Assembly: GCA_963702835.1 (NCBI GenBank) | Contig: OY969762.1 | Coordinates: 3,119,125 to 3,183,124, forward strand | DNA: 64,000 nt | Direction of reading: 5' to 3' | From: JAFGAV01 sp041479055 | GTDB taxonomy: Bacteria > Acidobacteriota > Aminicenantia > Aminicenantales > JAFGAV01 | In this document: piece by piece, positions 1-8,780 of the stretch | How the letters are laid out: each line of letters starts with the position of its first letter | Position numbering within the stretch: the stretch's first letter is position 1 | Made by a program: the position numbers and the translations under genes | The notes under the pieces: model-generated | Told to the model about the DNA's origin: nothing | Seen by the model: the letters and a program-made list of their open reading frames with translations, nothing else | Databases searched by the model: none

Positions 1-531
1 AAGGGACTGGCTGATGAGCTTTTGGTTGACCCGCTCCAGCTCGAGAAGGGCCTTGTGCAGCTGTTTTTCCGCTTTTTTGCGGGCGGTGATATCGACGATG
101 ATTCCATCGTAATAGAGAATCCGGCCGCCCAAGTCTTTGACGGCATGGGGAAGGTTCCGGACCCATATCCGGCGGCCGTCCAAGCGACGCAGCTCGAACT
201 CCGAAAAGAAGGTAGTCTTCGAATCCAGTTTATGGAGATGTTCATCCCGGTCTCGTTTTTTGACGTACAAGTCCTGGACGTTAAGGCTAGAGAGGCCGGA
301 GATTTTCTCGGCGCCGATCATGTCGGCCAGGGAAGGGTTGGCCTCAATGATTCGTCCCTCGGGCGTTGTCCGGTAAACGCCGACCGGCAGATGCTCGAGC
401 AGGATACGGTAGCGCTCTTCCGAGGCCAGCAGGGCTTGCCGGTCTTGCTCGTGTTGGGCGATCTCCTCTTGGAGACGATGGGATCCGGGGATAGCCCCCA
501 CCCCGGCCCGGGAAGAACGCTTCCTCTCCAT
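1..531 (-). CDS. PAS-domain signalling protein, 3' end beyond the window
   Basis: Reading the minus strand from the ATG at 531-529 gives 177 codons open to the window edge. Residues about 30-150 form a PAS domain: a start of the type EERYRILLEHLPVGVYRTTP, then the xxPEGRIIEANPSLADMIG core, and a PAC-like end DITARKKAEKQL. It is followed by a heptad-rich helix (LHKALLELERVNQKL) like the linker into a histidine kinase or GGDEF output domain, which lies outside the window. The first 28 residues are basic and show no membrane segment, so the visible part is cytosolic. The ligand and the output domain cannot be told. No strong ribosome site precedes this ATG (A-rich stretch only), so the exact start is uncertain. 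Confidence 0.8.
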   Translation of the reverse strand, partial: MERKRSSRAGVGAIPGSHRLQEEIAQHEQDRQALLASEERYRILLEHLPVGVYRTTPEGRIIEANPSLADMIGAEKISGLSSLNVQDLYVKKRDRDEHLHKLDSKTTFFSEFELRRLDGRRIWVRNLPHAVKDLGGRILYYDGIIVDITARKKAEKQLHKALLELERVNQKLISQSL

Positions 532-661
532 TTTCTCTTTTTTTTATACTATATCAAGGCCCTCAGCTTGACAAGGCCGGATGATTGACGAACCGCCGCG
601 GCTGAGACTACAATTATAGAAACGGTTGATGGCCGTTGATCTTTGATACGGAGGGAAGGGA

Positions 662-2080
662 ATGCGCGGGACCGTCCTTATCGGCAAAGTCATTCCGGTT
701 CTTCTGATTGTTCTGCTGCCGGCGGGCCTTTCCGCCCCGGTGGCCTCTTCCCAGTCCGGCCAGGAGCGGGGTTTAGGTTTGAAACTGGCCACACCCGAGA
801 TGCTGCGGGGAATCCCCCTGGCCTTCACTCCTTTTTCGGGCGATGAGCTGCCTCGGGCGGTGGACCTTTCCAAGGACATGCCGCCGGTGGGCAATCAGGG
901 CAAACAGATGTCCTGCACGGCCTGGTCCGTCGCTTATGCCGTGAAAAGCTATCAGGAGAAACTTGAGGAGCGGCGGTCCTATGTCCGCAGCGACGGCACT
1001 ATGGACGCCAACAACGTCTTCAGCCCGTCCTTCATCTACAACCAGATCAACAACGGCCGCGACTCGGGCAGTTTTTTCGTCGACGCCTTCAACCTGCTGC
1101 ATGAACAGGGGGCGGCCTCTTGGGCCGACATGCCTTACCAGGAGAACGACTTTACCTCCCCGCCCAACCCCCCGGCCAAAGCCCGGGCTAAGCGCTACCG
1201 CATCGATTACTACCGGCAGATCAACGTCCAGGACCCCAAGGAGATCAAGGCCCACCTCAACGCCGGCTATCCGGTGCTCATCGGCGCTACCGTGGACCAG
1301 GCTTTCCGGGATATGCCTTCCGGCCAGATCTGGCGCACGACCGGACAGCCCCTGGGCGCTCATGCCATGGTCGTCATCGGCTATGACGACGGCAAGAACG
1401 CCTTCAAAGTCATGAACTCCTGGGGCCGGCAGTGGGGGGACAACGGATTCGGCTGGATCGACTACGCTTTGTTCCGGCGCGTGGTGAATGAGGCCTATGT
1501 GGTCAAGGATGCCTTGAACAGCTCATCGGAAGCCGTGGTCGAGCCCCAACCTCAACCGCAGCCCCGACCTCAGCCCCGTCCGGATGATGCTCGGCCTCGG
1601 CCGCAGCCCCAGCCGGTCTGGCAGCCCGCTCCGGCCTCCCTGGCGGTAACTAATGTGCAGCACAACGCCTATTATCCGAACAGGCCCGACCTGGGCTATT
1701 TCATGACCTTCAGCGGGACCATCGACATCCCGGCCGGCACCGGCCGGTCTGACCAGGTGGTCATCTATTTCCATTTCGACATGGGCGACGGCCAGAAAGG
1801 CCAGCAGGTCCAGAGCCTTAACCCCAACTACACCAACCCCTACGGCTTCGTGGCCTGCGGCACGACGGTCTATCCGGTGCCCCCTCAGGGGTTAAAGGCG
1901 AACTGGCAGGCCTGGGTGCCCTACAGCGCCTTCAACGTCATGCGGGGCCAGTATGTCTGGACACCCCAAGGCCAGGTCTATCAGCAGGCGACCACCTACC
2001 TGGTGGCCCAGCCCGTCTTGTTCGTGGACAACTTCGGCGTGGCCTATGGCCAGCCCTATCGGTTCTTCGTGAATTTTTAA
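662..2080 (+). CDS. Secreted papain-like (C1A) cysteine peptidase with Pro-Gln linker
   Basis: A 472-residue protein with an N-terminal signal sequence (hydrophobic residues about 8-28). The papain catalytic set is visible: Cys85 in QGKQMSCTAWSVAYAV, His234 in LGAHAMVVIGYDD and Asn252 in MNSWGRQWGDNGFGW. The oxyanion Gln is Gln79. The propeptide is short, which is usual for bacterial C1A enzymes. A low-complexity Pro/Gln/Arg linker (about residues 294-325) joins the peptidase to a C-terminal beta-rich module of about 145 residues of unknown family, probably for substrate or surface binding. A GGAGGGAAGGGA stretch lies directly before the ATG. It faces the phzF-like gene tail to tail, 3 nt apart. 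Export and peptidase activity are inferred from motifs. Confidence 0.88.
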   Translation: MRGTVLIGKVIPVLLIVLLPAGLSAPVASSQSGQERGLGLKLATPEMLRGIPLAFTPFSGDELPRAVDLSKDMPPVGNQGKQMSCTAWSVAYAVKSYQEKLEERRSYVRSDGTMDANNVFSPSFIYNQINNGRDSGSFFVDAFNLLHEQGAASWADMPYQENDFTSPPNPPAKARAKRYRIDYYRQINVQDPKEIKAHLNAGYPVLIGATVDQAFRDMPSGQIWRTTGQPLGAHAMVVIGYDDGKNAFKVMNSWGRQWGDNGFGWIDYALFRRVVNEAYVVKDALNSSSEAVVEPQPQPQPRPQPRPDDARPRPQPQPVWQPAPASLAVTNVQHNAYYPNRPDLGYFMTFSGTIDIPAGTGRSDQVVIYFHFDMGDGQKGQQVQSLNPNYTNPYGFVACGTTVYPVPPQGLKANWQAWVPYSAFNVMRGQYVWTPQGQVYQQATTYLVAQPVLFVDNFGVAYGQPYRFFVNF

Positions 2081-2083
2081 AAA

Positions 2084-2881
2084 TCAGACGCGGAGGGCGG
2101 CCCGAAAGATTGTCACGGCTTGGCCGGCGATCTTGACCCGCTTTCCCTCCAGCCTGACTTTGAGGACGCCCCCGCGCTCCGATGCCTGATAGGCCAGCAT
2201 CTCCGGCTTGCCCAGCTTGGCCGCCCAGTAGGGAGTCAGGGCGCAGTGGGAGGAGCCGGTGGCCGGGTCTTCGTCGACACCCACGGCCGGAGCGAAGAAC
2301 CGTGAGACGAAGTCGAACCCCTTCAGCGAAGCGCGGCTGGTGACAATCACACCGCGCACGGGAATGCCAAGCAGCCGCTGGAAATCGGGGCGGAGTTTCC
2401 GCACCATGCCTTCGACGGCCACTTCCACCAGAGCATCCTCCTGGCTTCGGCCGATAAGCAAGGGTTTGAGTCGCAGGGCGGCCGCTAAGGCTTTGGCCCA
2501 GGAAGGAGGCCGAGGGCTCACCGGCCGAGCCGGAAAATCGAGCTCGATCCACTTTCCCCGCCTCGAGGCGGTCAACAGGCCGCTGAGTGTGTGGAAACGG
2601 GCCTGCGCGCCGAGGGGGAGAATGCCTTCCTCCTACAGAATGTGGGCGCTGGCCAGAGTGGCATGTCCGCACAATTTCACCTCAACACGGGGCGTGAACC
2701 AGCGCAATCGGAAGCCGCCCTTCTCCGGTACAAGAAAGGCCGTCTCGGACAGGTTCATCTCCTTGGCCACATTCTGCATCCAGGCCGCCGGCGCCGGCCG
2801 TTCGAGCAGACAGACGCCCGCCGGGTTGCCCCGGAAGGGCTTGGCGCTGAAGGAATCAACCTGAAAAAGGGGAATGCTCAT
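2084..2881 (-). pseudogene. PhzF-family isomerase/epimerase, interrupted by an in-frame TAG
   Basis: The frame from ATG 2881 to the stop at 2084 spans 265 codons, normal PhzF length, but codon 83 is TAG (2635-2633). Both halves are in the same frame and both keep family motifs: NPAGVCLLE, the catalytic Glu in NLSETAFLV and CGHATLASAH before the stop, and DEDPATGSSHCALTPYW after it. The stop sits where relatives usually carry an aromatic residue after GHATLASAHxL. A strong GGAGGAT site precedes the ATG. PhzF-like proteins are cytosolic diaminopimelate-epimerase-fold isomerases of varied substrate. Removing the adjacent IS630 would leave this gene 38 nt after the POT transporter gene on the same strand, so it was probably its operon partner. 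A TTG at 2575 could restart the second half, but no ribosome site is evident. Confidence 0.85.
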
Positions 2882-2977
2882 GGTTATCCTCCTCGACAGT
2901 TTTTCGATCCTCTTGCATCTAATATAAACGCATTATTAATTGTTACAATTTGGATTAATTTATGTTAAACTGTTTAT

Positions 2978-3526
2978 ATGGAACCGATCGATATCCGGCA
3001 TCCGGAGGTGACCCGGGACAGCCTGGTAGCTTTTGCCAAGAGTATCCCGGGGGCGTGGATGGGATTAAAGATTGCAGCCCTGCTTTTAATCGTCGAAGGA
3101 CAGCGGCCGGGCTGGACAGCCAGGGTCTTGGGTCTGACGCGCATGAGCTTGAATCGCTGGATAAAGACCGTGAATGCCGGGGGGTTGAAAGCTTTGAGGA
3201 ACAAGCCCAAACCAGGGAGGCCGTCTCGGCTGACTCCCCAGATCGCGCAAGAGGTGGAACGGCACTTAGAGCAATCGCCTCAGGAATTTGGCCTGAACCG
3301 GGCCCGGTGGGATGGCCCCACCTTGGCCGAGCACTTAAAACGTCGGTACGGGTTGAAACTGAAGGTGCGGCAGGCCCAGATGTGGATGCATCAGCTGGGA
3401 TATCGCTTGAAACGGGCCAGTTATTCGTATCTTCAGGCCCGGGCGGAAGAAGCGAAGCGGTTTCGCCGCGAGTTAAAAAAAACTTCAGAATCTGGGTCCT
3501 CGGGAGACGGTGGTTTTTCAAGATGA
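2978..3526 (+). CDS. IS630 transposase, N-terminal frame (helix-turn-helix)
   Basis: A 182-residue frame covering the DNA-binding part of an IS630 transposase. It contains a paired helix-turn-helix region (WTARVLGLTRMSLNRWIKT) and a second winged-helix segment with the conserved LAEHLKRRYGLKLKVRQ pattern. It ends shortly after an A8 run at 3475-3482. Reading on in the next frame after that run gives ELKKLQNLGPRETVVFQDE, so the two frames belong to one protein. Skipping one base, or seven A residues instead of eight, restores the full transposase. Frameshifting is used in some IS630 members, so the element may still be active; a plain inactivating insertion is the alternative. Confidence 0.82.
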   Translation: MEPIDIRHPEVTRDSLVAFAKSIPGAWMGLKIAALLLIVEGQRPGWTARVLGLTRMSLNRWIKTVNAGGLKALRNKPKPGRPSRLTPQIAQEVERHLEQSPQEFGLNRARWDGPTLAEHLKRRYGLKLKVRQAQMWMHQLGYRLKRASYSYLQARAEEAKRFRRELKKTSESGSSGDGGFSR

Positions 3527-4010
3527 AACGGGTTTTACCCTGCATCCCCGGCTGGGACGGGGGTGGGCCAAGAGAGGACATTCTTTTCGCATCCCTACCA
3601 CCAGCCAACATCACCAGCGGCTTAATCTTTCGGGTTGGGTGGCACCGCTTCTGGGACGATACGGAATGATTCGCACGGAACGGGGAGATCGGAAAGGGTT
3701 TGTTAAGGTCTTGAGACATCTCTACCGGCGTCTGCGCGGTTATGTGATTTGGCTTTATGTTGATCGGGCACGATGGCATAAGGGAGAGCCGGTGGAGTGT
3801 TTCCTTCAAACTCGCCCGCGTATCCATATGGAGTACCTTCCTCGCTATCAGCCGGGATTGAATCCCCAAGAGCAAATCTGGAAACAAGCCCGATATGAAG
3901 CCACGACCAATCGCTGGTTCGAAAACCTGGAGTTGATCTGGCTGGCCATCCTAAGAACTGTCCACTCCTGGTCTCCCAAGAAAATACGCCGATTGTGTAA
4001 CATCTGTTAA
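3510..4010 (+). CDS. IS630 transposase, C-terminal DDE catalytic frame
   Basis: This frame carries the DDE nuclease domain: first Asp in VVFQDETGFTLHP, second Asp in VIWLYVDRARWHKG and the Glu in PGLNPQEQIWKQARYEA. The last motif is a variant of the usual NPIE-xx-W. It overlaps the helix-turn-helix frame by 17 nt and is in the +1 frame relative to it; the frame is open from 3477 in the A8 run. It probably has no start of its own and is made as a fusion when the ribosome or polymerase slips on the run. Confidence 0.82.
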   Translation: MVFQDETGFTLHPRLGRGWAKRGHSFRIPTTSQHHQRLNLSGWVAPLLGRYGMIRTERGDRKGFVKVLRHLYRRLRGYVIWLYVDRARWHKGEPVECFLQTRPRIHMEYLPRYQPGLNPQEQIWKQARYEATTNRWFENLELIWLAILRTVHSWSPKKIRRLCNIC

Positions 4011-4020
4011 TGCGTGGACA

Positions 4021-5439
4021 TTAGTTCTTTTTATAGCCGCCGATCAGCTTGTCATAAACCCACAGCAGGATCATCGAGGCCAGGCCGATCCCGCTGATGA
4101 TGAGCCAGATGGGAATGGTTTGGGGGGGCAGATGATGTTTGATGCGGTCGGAGATGAAATGCTCGAACATCCGGCCCCCGACCGGGCCGCCGACGATGCT
4201 GGCCAGGGCGATGGGCAGGTTGACGTAGCCCAGGTACAGCCCCTCCTGGCCTTTGGGGGCGATGGCGCCCACATACTCGTAAATGCGCGGAGAGGCCATC
4301 ATCTCGCCCACGGCCATGGAGGCGATGGATAAGAGCAGGAACAAGCCGGCCACGGGCAGGGCAATGCTCCCAATACTGATTTTTTGATACAGGTCGGTGA
4401 AGAGCAGCGGAGGGAGGACGTTGATCAGCATTCCGGCGGTCACCACGCCTGCCCCGATCATGATGGTTTTGACCGGGGTCCAGCGCTTGACCAGGAGGGT
4501 AATGAGCATCTGGAAAGCGACGATCATGAGTGGGTTGGCCAGGGTGTAGAGTTCGACGGGCGCATTGGGGTCGATATGCCGCAGGAAGAGCGGCATGAGG
4601 TTGTAGAGCTGGATGTAGAGAAACCAGAACATAGCGATGACAACGATGAAGAAAACAAAGCGGATGTTGCTCAGGACGGTGAAGATGCCCAGAAGGGCTT
4701 CACCCAGGGTCCGCTTCCGGACTTTCTGGCCGTCCTTCACGCCGTCGCTGACAAACTCCGGTTCGCGATAGACTAATAAAGTGACGAGCATCCCCAGCAG
4801 GGCAAAGGCCGAGGAGACGATAAAGATCTTGGGGATGCCCTGGACTCCGAAAATCTCGGTGATCTTTAACTTGACGAGGCCCTTAATGCTGAATTCGCCC
4901 CGCCTGACGAAATAGGCCACAATCCGGCCCACCACCGAGCCGATGTTGATGACCATGTAGAATATGCCGAACCCCAGGGTGGCCCGCCGTCCGGCCGTCT
5001 TCTGGATCGTGCCGGCGATGCAGGGTTTGACGATCGAGCCGCCCAGGCCGATGAGGATGATGCCGGTCAAGGCCATCAGGAGGTAGTAGGGCAGCAGGTC
5101 GCCCTGTTTTCCGAAGAGGGCCGGCGTCATCCGCTGGGTGGCGGCCATGACAAAGTATCCCAGGGAGATCAGGACGAAGGCCACGGAGAGCGACCGTTTG
5201 AACCCGAACTTGTCGGCCAGGGTCCCGGACAGGATGGGCAGGAAATAGATCAGGCCCCAGAGCACCGTTCCGTTAAGGAGGGTGGCCAGGGTAGGGCTCA
5301 TGCCCAGGGTTTCCTTGAGGAAGATGACCATAAAAGAGGCCATGGCGTAGTAGGCCGCTCGCTCGAAAAGCTCGATGGTGTTGGCCGTCCAGAAGGTGGC
5401 CGGGAAACGCTGCTTGGCGGCGGGCTGGGGGTCGGTCAT
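4021..5439 (-). CDS. POT/PTR-type major facilitator transporter
   Basis: A 472-residue integral membrane protein with about 12-14 hydrophobic segments. The N-terminal ELFERAAYYAMASFMVIFL matches the ExxER-F-Y-GM pattern of proton-dependent oligopeptide transporters, and an NxGSxxG-like helix (FYMVINIGSVVGRIV) follows. Substrate is probably a peptide or amino-acid derivative taken up with protons. The start at 5439 was chosen over an upstream ATG at 5493 because GAAAGGAGC lies 7 nt before it. Its stop codon overlaps the end of the IS630 element. Before that insertion its stop would have read TAG, with the phzF-like gene 38 nt downstream. A divergent or independent promoter is not obvious. Confidence 0.85.
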   Translation of the reverse strand: MTDPQPAAKQRFPATFWTANTIELFERAAYYAMASFMVIFLKETLGMSPTLATLLNGTVLWGLIYFLPILSGTLADKFGFKRSLSVAFVLISLGYFVMAATQRMTPALFGKQGDLLPYYLLMALTGIILIGLGGSIVKPCIAGTIQKTAGRRATLGFGIFYMVINIGSVVGRIVAYFVRRGEFSIKGLVKLKITEIFGVQGIPKIFIVSSAFALLGMLVTLLVYREPEFVSDGVKDGQKVRKRTLGEALLGIFTVLSNIRFVFFIVVIAMFWFLYIQLYNLMPLFLRHIDPNAPVELYTLANPLMIVAFQMLITLLVKRWTPVKTIMIGAGVVTAGMLINVLPPLLFTDLYQKISIGSIALPVAGLFLLLSIASMAVGEMMASPRIYEYVGAIAPKGQEGLYLGYVNLPIALASIVGGPVGGRMFEHFISDRIKHHLPPQTIPIWLIISGIGLASMILLWVYDKLIGGYKKN

Positions 5440-5520
5440 GGGCTGCTCCTTTCTTGAGTTAAAAAACATAATCGAGTCGGGCGGTTTTGGCAAGTCTGTT
5501 AGCTCGTTTTGGCGGGTTGC

Positions 5521-6423
5521 TTAAGGATGTCTGCGGCCTCGGAGAAGAGCGCCGGAACCTCGGATTTCCGGCAGGCAAAATGATATCCGGTAGGATTGAC
5601 GGCAGCCCGAGCAGCGCATGACGGCTTCTAATTTTTCGCACTTTGTACCTTTTTCCGTTGAGAATTCCGGATGCCAGCGGCCGCCGCACCGGCGGCAGGA
5701 TGCGGGCAGGACGAGCCGAGCCGGAACGGTCTGTCCGGACCCGTCCGTCCGGCTGACCTTGAAAAGCTTAATGCGATAGGGCGCGCCCGGCATGTCCCGG
5801 ATTTCCCGGAGAAGCCCCTCAAAATAGCGGAGTGTCTCGGCGGCTTTCTCTCCGGCCAGCCGGCGTCCGGCTCGGGTCCTCATGTTCCGCGGCAGGACGG
5901 CGGCATAGGTCAGCTCTTTGCTCAAGTATTCGGCGATAGCCCGCTCCAGGTTGCGGCCGCGCAGGGCCGACTTAAGAAAAAACTGGGCCACGCCCAGGCG
6001 CCCGAACTTCGACAAAAAATCCGCGTCATGGACGATGTCGGCCAGGATGTCCTGCCCGGCCCCGGATTGATAAAGGCTTTTCAGGGCTTTGGCAAGGCGG
6101 TTGACGAAACGCCGGGAAAAACCTGCTTGGCCCAATATTCTGGAAGCGGCGGCAGAGGCAGCTTGTTCCTCGGGTTTTTCATCTGGATGGTATAGGCCGC
6201 CGGCGAATTTGCCGGCATCGTGGAACAGGCCGGCCAGGTAGGCGAGGTCGGCGTCTAGTCCTTCTTCTTTAGCCAGGCGGCGGCAGAGGGCCGCGACATG
6301 CTCTGAATGTTCCCAGAGAAAGCTGTCGCTTGCGCCGGAGGGACGCCCGGAGAAACGGCGCTCGGCGCGCATAATCAGCCCCCGGGCCTGTTCGGTTGCA
6401 CGTTGGTATCTGGATGACAGCAT
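5521..6423 (-). CDS. HD-domain phosphohydrolase with C-terminal zinc ribbon
   Basis: A 300-residue cytosolic protein. The HD metal site is clear: His in WEHSEHVAALCRRL, the pair in YLAGLFHDAGKF, and the distal Asp in ADIVHDADFLSKFG. HD proteins of this layout cleave phosphate esters of nucleotides or related substrates; the substrate here is unknown. The last 70 residues hold two Cys pairs (CRRCGGRWHPEF and VMRCSGCRQSY), a zinc-ribbon knuckle not typical of simple HD hydrolases. The start at 6423 was chosen because the frame upstream is only the reverse of mobA. It diverges from mobA with about 50 nt between the starts, so the two may share a control region and a link to molybdenum-cofactor metabolism is possible. 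Confidence 0.75.
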   Translation of the reverse strand: MLSSRYQRATEQARGLIMRAERRFSGRPSGASDSFLWEHSEHVAALCRRLAKEEGLDADLAYLAGLFHDAGKFAGGLYHPDEKPEEQAASAAASRILGQAGFSRRFVNRLAKALKSLYQSGAGQDILADIVHDADFLSKFGRLGVAQFFLKSALRGRNLERAIAEYLSKELTYAAVLPRNMRTRAGRRLAGEKAAETLRYFEGLLREIRDMPGAPYRIKLFKVSRTDGSGQTVPARLVLPASCRRCGGRWHPEFSTEKGTKCEKLEAVMRCSGCRQSYRISFCLPEIRGSGALLRGRRHP

Positions 6424-6474
6424 GGCTGCCCGCGAGGATTGATTATACAAGATATTGCGATTAAGATTGAAAAA

Positions 6475-7131
6475 ATGCGCTACCCCATCCGCTGTGCCGG
6501 CCGGCCGGTCAGCCTGATCCTTTTGGCCGGAGGACGAAGCCGCCGCATGAAGCGGGATAAGGCCGGCCTGCCCATGCCCGAGGGCACCCTCCTGGAGCGC
6601 ATCCTCCTCCAGGTGGAAGGGTATTTCGATGACATCCTCATCAGCCTTTCTCCGGGCCAGCGGCTGTCTATCTCCAGGGGGAAGTCCCCCGCCGGCGGCC
6701 GCCCCGCTTTTCGCTGTATCGAGGACGCAGTTCCCGGCCAGGGCCCCATGGCCGGGATCCTGGCCGGCTTGAAGGCCGCCTCCCATGAAGTCTGCGCTGT
6801 TATTGCCTGCGACATGCCCGATATTCACATCGATTTTCTTCGCCGCCTGGTCCGAAAGGCCGAGATTTTCGATGTCGTAGTGCCTCTCTCCTCCGACGGC
6901 TTGGCCGAACCTCTATTCGCCGTATATCGCCGGAAGGTTCGGGCCAAGATGCAAAAGCTATTAGACTCGGGTCAAAGAAGTCTTCTTCCTCTCTTGGATC
7001 GGGTCAAGACCTGCCGCTTTCCCGTCCGGGACACCGCCTGGCTCAAAAACCTCAATACTCCGGATGATTATCGGTTGTTCCTGAAAACGCTGAAGGCCAA
7101 GCCCTCTGTTGCGCGCGGCCGGCCGGCTTGA
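6475..7131 (+). CDS. mobA: Molybdenum cofactor guanylyltransferase
   Basis: The N-terminal LILLAGGRSRRMKRDKAGL is the nucleotide-binding signature of MobA, which joins GMP to molybdopterin to make the guanine-dinucleotide cofactor. The CDMPDIHIDFLRRLV segment gives the metal-binding Asp, and GQGPMAGILAGLKAA is the conserved central loop. The product is cytosolic, about 218 residues from ATG 6475. A TTG at 6439 is in frame and has a GAGGA sequence before it, so a start 12 codons earlier is possible. The cofactor is the one needed by the dmsA-like enzyme encoded 4-6 kb away, which makes functional coupling likely. Confidence 0.85.
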   Translation: MRYPIRCAGRPVSLILLAGGRSRRMKRDKAGLPMPEGTLLERILLQVEGYFDDILISLSPGQRLSISRGKSPAGGRPAFRCIEDAVPGQGPMAGILAGLKAASHEVCAVIACDMPDIHIDFLRRLVRKAEIFDVVVPLSSDGLAEPLFAVYRRKVRAKMQKLLDSGQRSLLPLLDRVKTCRFPVRDTAWLKNLNTPDDYRLFLKTLKAKPSVARGRPA

Positions 7132-7225
7132 GGGCTGTATTCCAGTTATTATTGCCATGAGTGGCTTGGTTGTGATAATAGATTTTTTTCATACCGACTG
7201 ATGGCAGGGAAGGAGGCCGAGACCG

Positions 7226-8275
7226 ATGCAGGTCCATTGCCCGAATTGTTCCAAGCCGTTTGAAGTCCCTGACAACCTGGCCGGGAAAAGCATTTTTTGC
7301 ACGTCCTGCGGCAGCCGGATCCAGGCGGCCGGCTCAAAGACGACGGTTGCCGCCCTGTCCGCTTCGGCCGGCCAGGAGGCCGTTAAAAAGTGCCCTTACT
7401 GCGCCGAAACCATCCTCAAAGCCGCCCGGAAGTGCAGGTTCTGTAAGCAGGACCTGCCCGAGGGCGCCGATTCCGAATCAATCCGCGAGCGATTCAAGAT
7501 GAAGGAGAGGAAGATCTCCGAGCAGAGGGTCGCCGGCGGGCCGCCGCCCATCCCCCGCTCCATAAGCGGCAGGTTCCGCACAGTCACCAAGGTCTTGGCC
7601 GGGATCACCGGGCTGTTTCTGCTGCTTGCCTTGGCCGGCGGCATCCTCCCTTTCAATAGATCGGATGACCGGGAGGCCATGCTTGGCCTGGGCATCACCT
7701 TTACCTTTCTCTTCGGGATAATCCTCTTGGTGGTTTTCGTCATAGACCTATCGGTGCCTTCGGCCGATAAGCGCACATCACCGGGCTTAGGCTTAAAGAC
7801 CTTTCTGGGGGCTTTGCGGATGGGCCGCTACGGCTTGGCCTATGCCTGTCTGCTCGATGGCGATAAAGACAGCCTGGAGCGCGCGCGCCAGCCGATCGAG
7901 CTGGTCAAGGTGTGGGGCGGAAACTTCGTGTTCTCAGACCTGGCCGGCTTTAAGCAATATTGGAAGGGTCTCTGCCACGCCGGCGGCGGACAGAACCGGC
8001 GCTTGGTGGTCACCAATGTCAGAGAGGAAAAGGTGGGGAGCAACTATGCCCTGGTCAGCGCCAAGGTCAGAATCGAGAGTTACCCCTCGGCCGTGCTGTG
8101 GACCATCATCCTCAGCGTTCTTCTAGCCCTCATCTTGGTTTTAGCCATGACCAAGCGCCAAGAAATTACTGTCACCAAACTTATGCGCCAGGTGGGGGGT
8201 CAGTGGTACGTCGTCAACGGGGAGTTAAGCTCGGTGGAGGATAATGCTTGGGAGGTAGCCGCCTCGTTGGGCTAG
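7226..8275 (+). CDS. Zinc-ribbon membrane protein of unknown function
   Basis: A 349-residue protein. Residues 5-28 form an MJ0042-like zinc ribbon (CPNCSKPFEVP then CTSCGSRI), and a second treble-clef-like ribbon follows at about 56-76 (CPYCAETILKAARKCRFCK, UPF0547 type). Two hydrophobic helices lie at about 125-172 and a third at about 290-308, with a mixed soluble domain between them. This suggests cytosolic zinc ribbons tethered to the inner membrane. GGGAAGGAGG lies 14-20 nt before the ATG. The function cannot be named. The gene stands alone between mobA and the PilZ gene, which is on the other strand. Confidence 0.7.
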   Translation: MQVHCPNCSKPFEVPDNLAGKSIFCTSCGSRIQAAGSKTTVAALSASAGQEAVKKCPYCAETILKAARKCRFCKQDLPEGADSESIRERFKMKERKISEQRVAGGPPPIPRSISGRFRTVTKVLAGITGLFLLLALAGGILPFNRSDDREAMLGLGITFTFLFGIILLVVFVIDLSVPSADKRTSPGLGLKTFLGALRMGRYGLAYACLLDGDKDSLERARQPIELVKVWGGNFVFSDLAGFKQYWKGLCHAGGGQNRRLVVTNVREEKVGSNYALVSAKVRIESYPSAVLWTIILSVLLALILVLAMTKRQEITVTKLMRQVGGQWYVVNGELSSVEDNAWEVAASLG

Positions 8276-8296
8276 GTTAGATCAGCGCGCTGCACT

Positions 8297-8647
8297 TTAC
8301 TTCAAATTTTCCAGCTTGACGAGCCTCTCCAGGAGGCGGGGGTCGTTCGATCCCCGTTTTTTTTCAAAAGCAAAGAACTGGGCGCCGATCTGGTATTCGT
8401 CACTGCGGCCCGGGTCGGGCAAGCACCAGCAGACCAGACCTTTTAGAGTCAGCGGAGAAGTTTGTCCTGGGATGGTAATCTTCATGGTGATTGGGTTGTT
8501 CACCGGCAAAGGTTCCTGGATGAGAAAATTGACGCCGCCCCGGCTGAGGTTCACTATCAGGCAGGTTTTATTTTTCTTGTATTGGAGCGTCGCCCCCTTG
8601 ATCGGAAACCTGGCGCTCGATCGATTGTCCTGTCCTTCTTTTTTCAT
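8297..8647 (-). CDS. PilZ-domain protein, probable c-di-GMP receptor
   Basis: A 116-residue single-domain protein with both c-di-GMP contact motifs of PilZ: RxxxR (Arg9 and Arg13 in NRSSARF) and a D/NxSxxG motif (Asn33, Ser35, Gly38 in NLSRGG). The beta-barrel end EYQIGAQFFAFEKK is also typical. There is no second domain, so it probably acts as an adaptor on flagellar, pilus or secretion machinery, none of which is in view. It converges with the zinc-ribbon gene, 21 nt between stops. Binding is inferred from motifs. Confidence 0.8.
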   Translation of the reverse strand: MKKEGQDNRSSARFPIKGATLQYKKNKTCLIVNLSRGGVNFLIQEPLPVNNPITMKITIPGQTSPLTLKGLVCWCLPDPGRSDEYQIGAQFFAFEKKRGSNDPRLLERLVKLENLK

Positions 8648-8780
8648 GACGCCCCCATAACTGCCCTATTTCAATATACCATAGTCTCAGGCTAAATCAT
8701 ATCCACCCGCCACCATGCCTTGTGGCCGGGCGGGGACCGGCGCACTGCCAGCCCTCCCCTCGAATTAAGCCGGAGAGATG

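Larger units (their letters stand above)
2922..4021 (+). mobile_element. IS630-family insertion sequence
   Basis: Imperfect terminal inverted repeats of about 27 nt are visible: 2922-2950 and the complement of 3993-4021 share ACGCATTA and TGTTACA cores, with about 20 of 27 positions equal. A TA dinucleotide lies outside each end (2920-2921 and 4022-4023), the target duplication expected for IS630/Tc1 elements. The element is about 1.1 kb and encodes a two-frame transposase. The right-hand TA is part of the TAA stop codon of the POT transporter gene, so the insertion hit that stop codon exactly and preserved termination. Confidence 0.88.
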
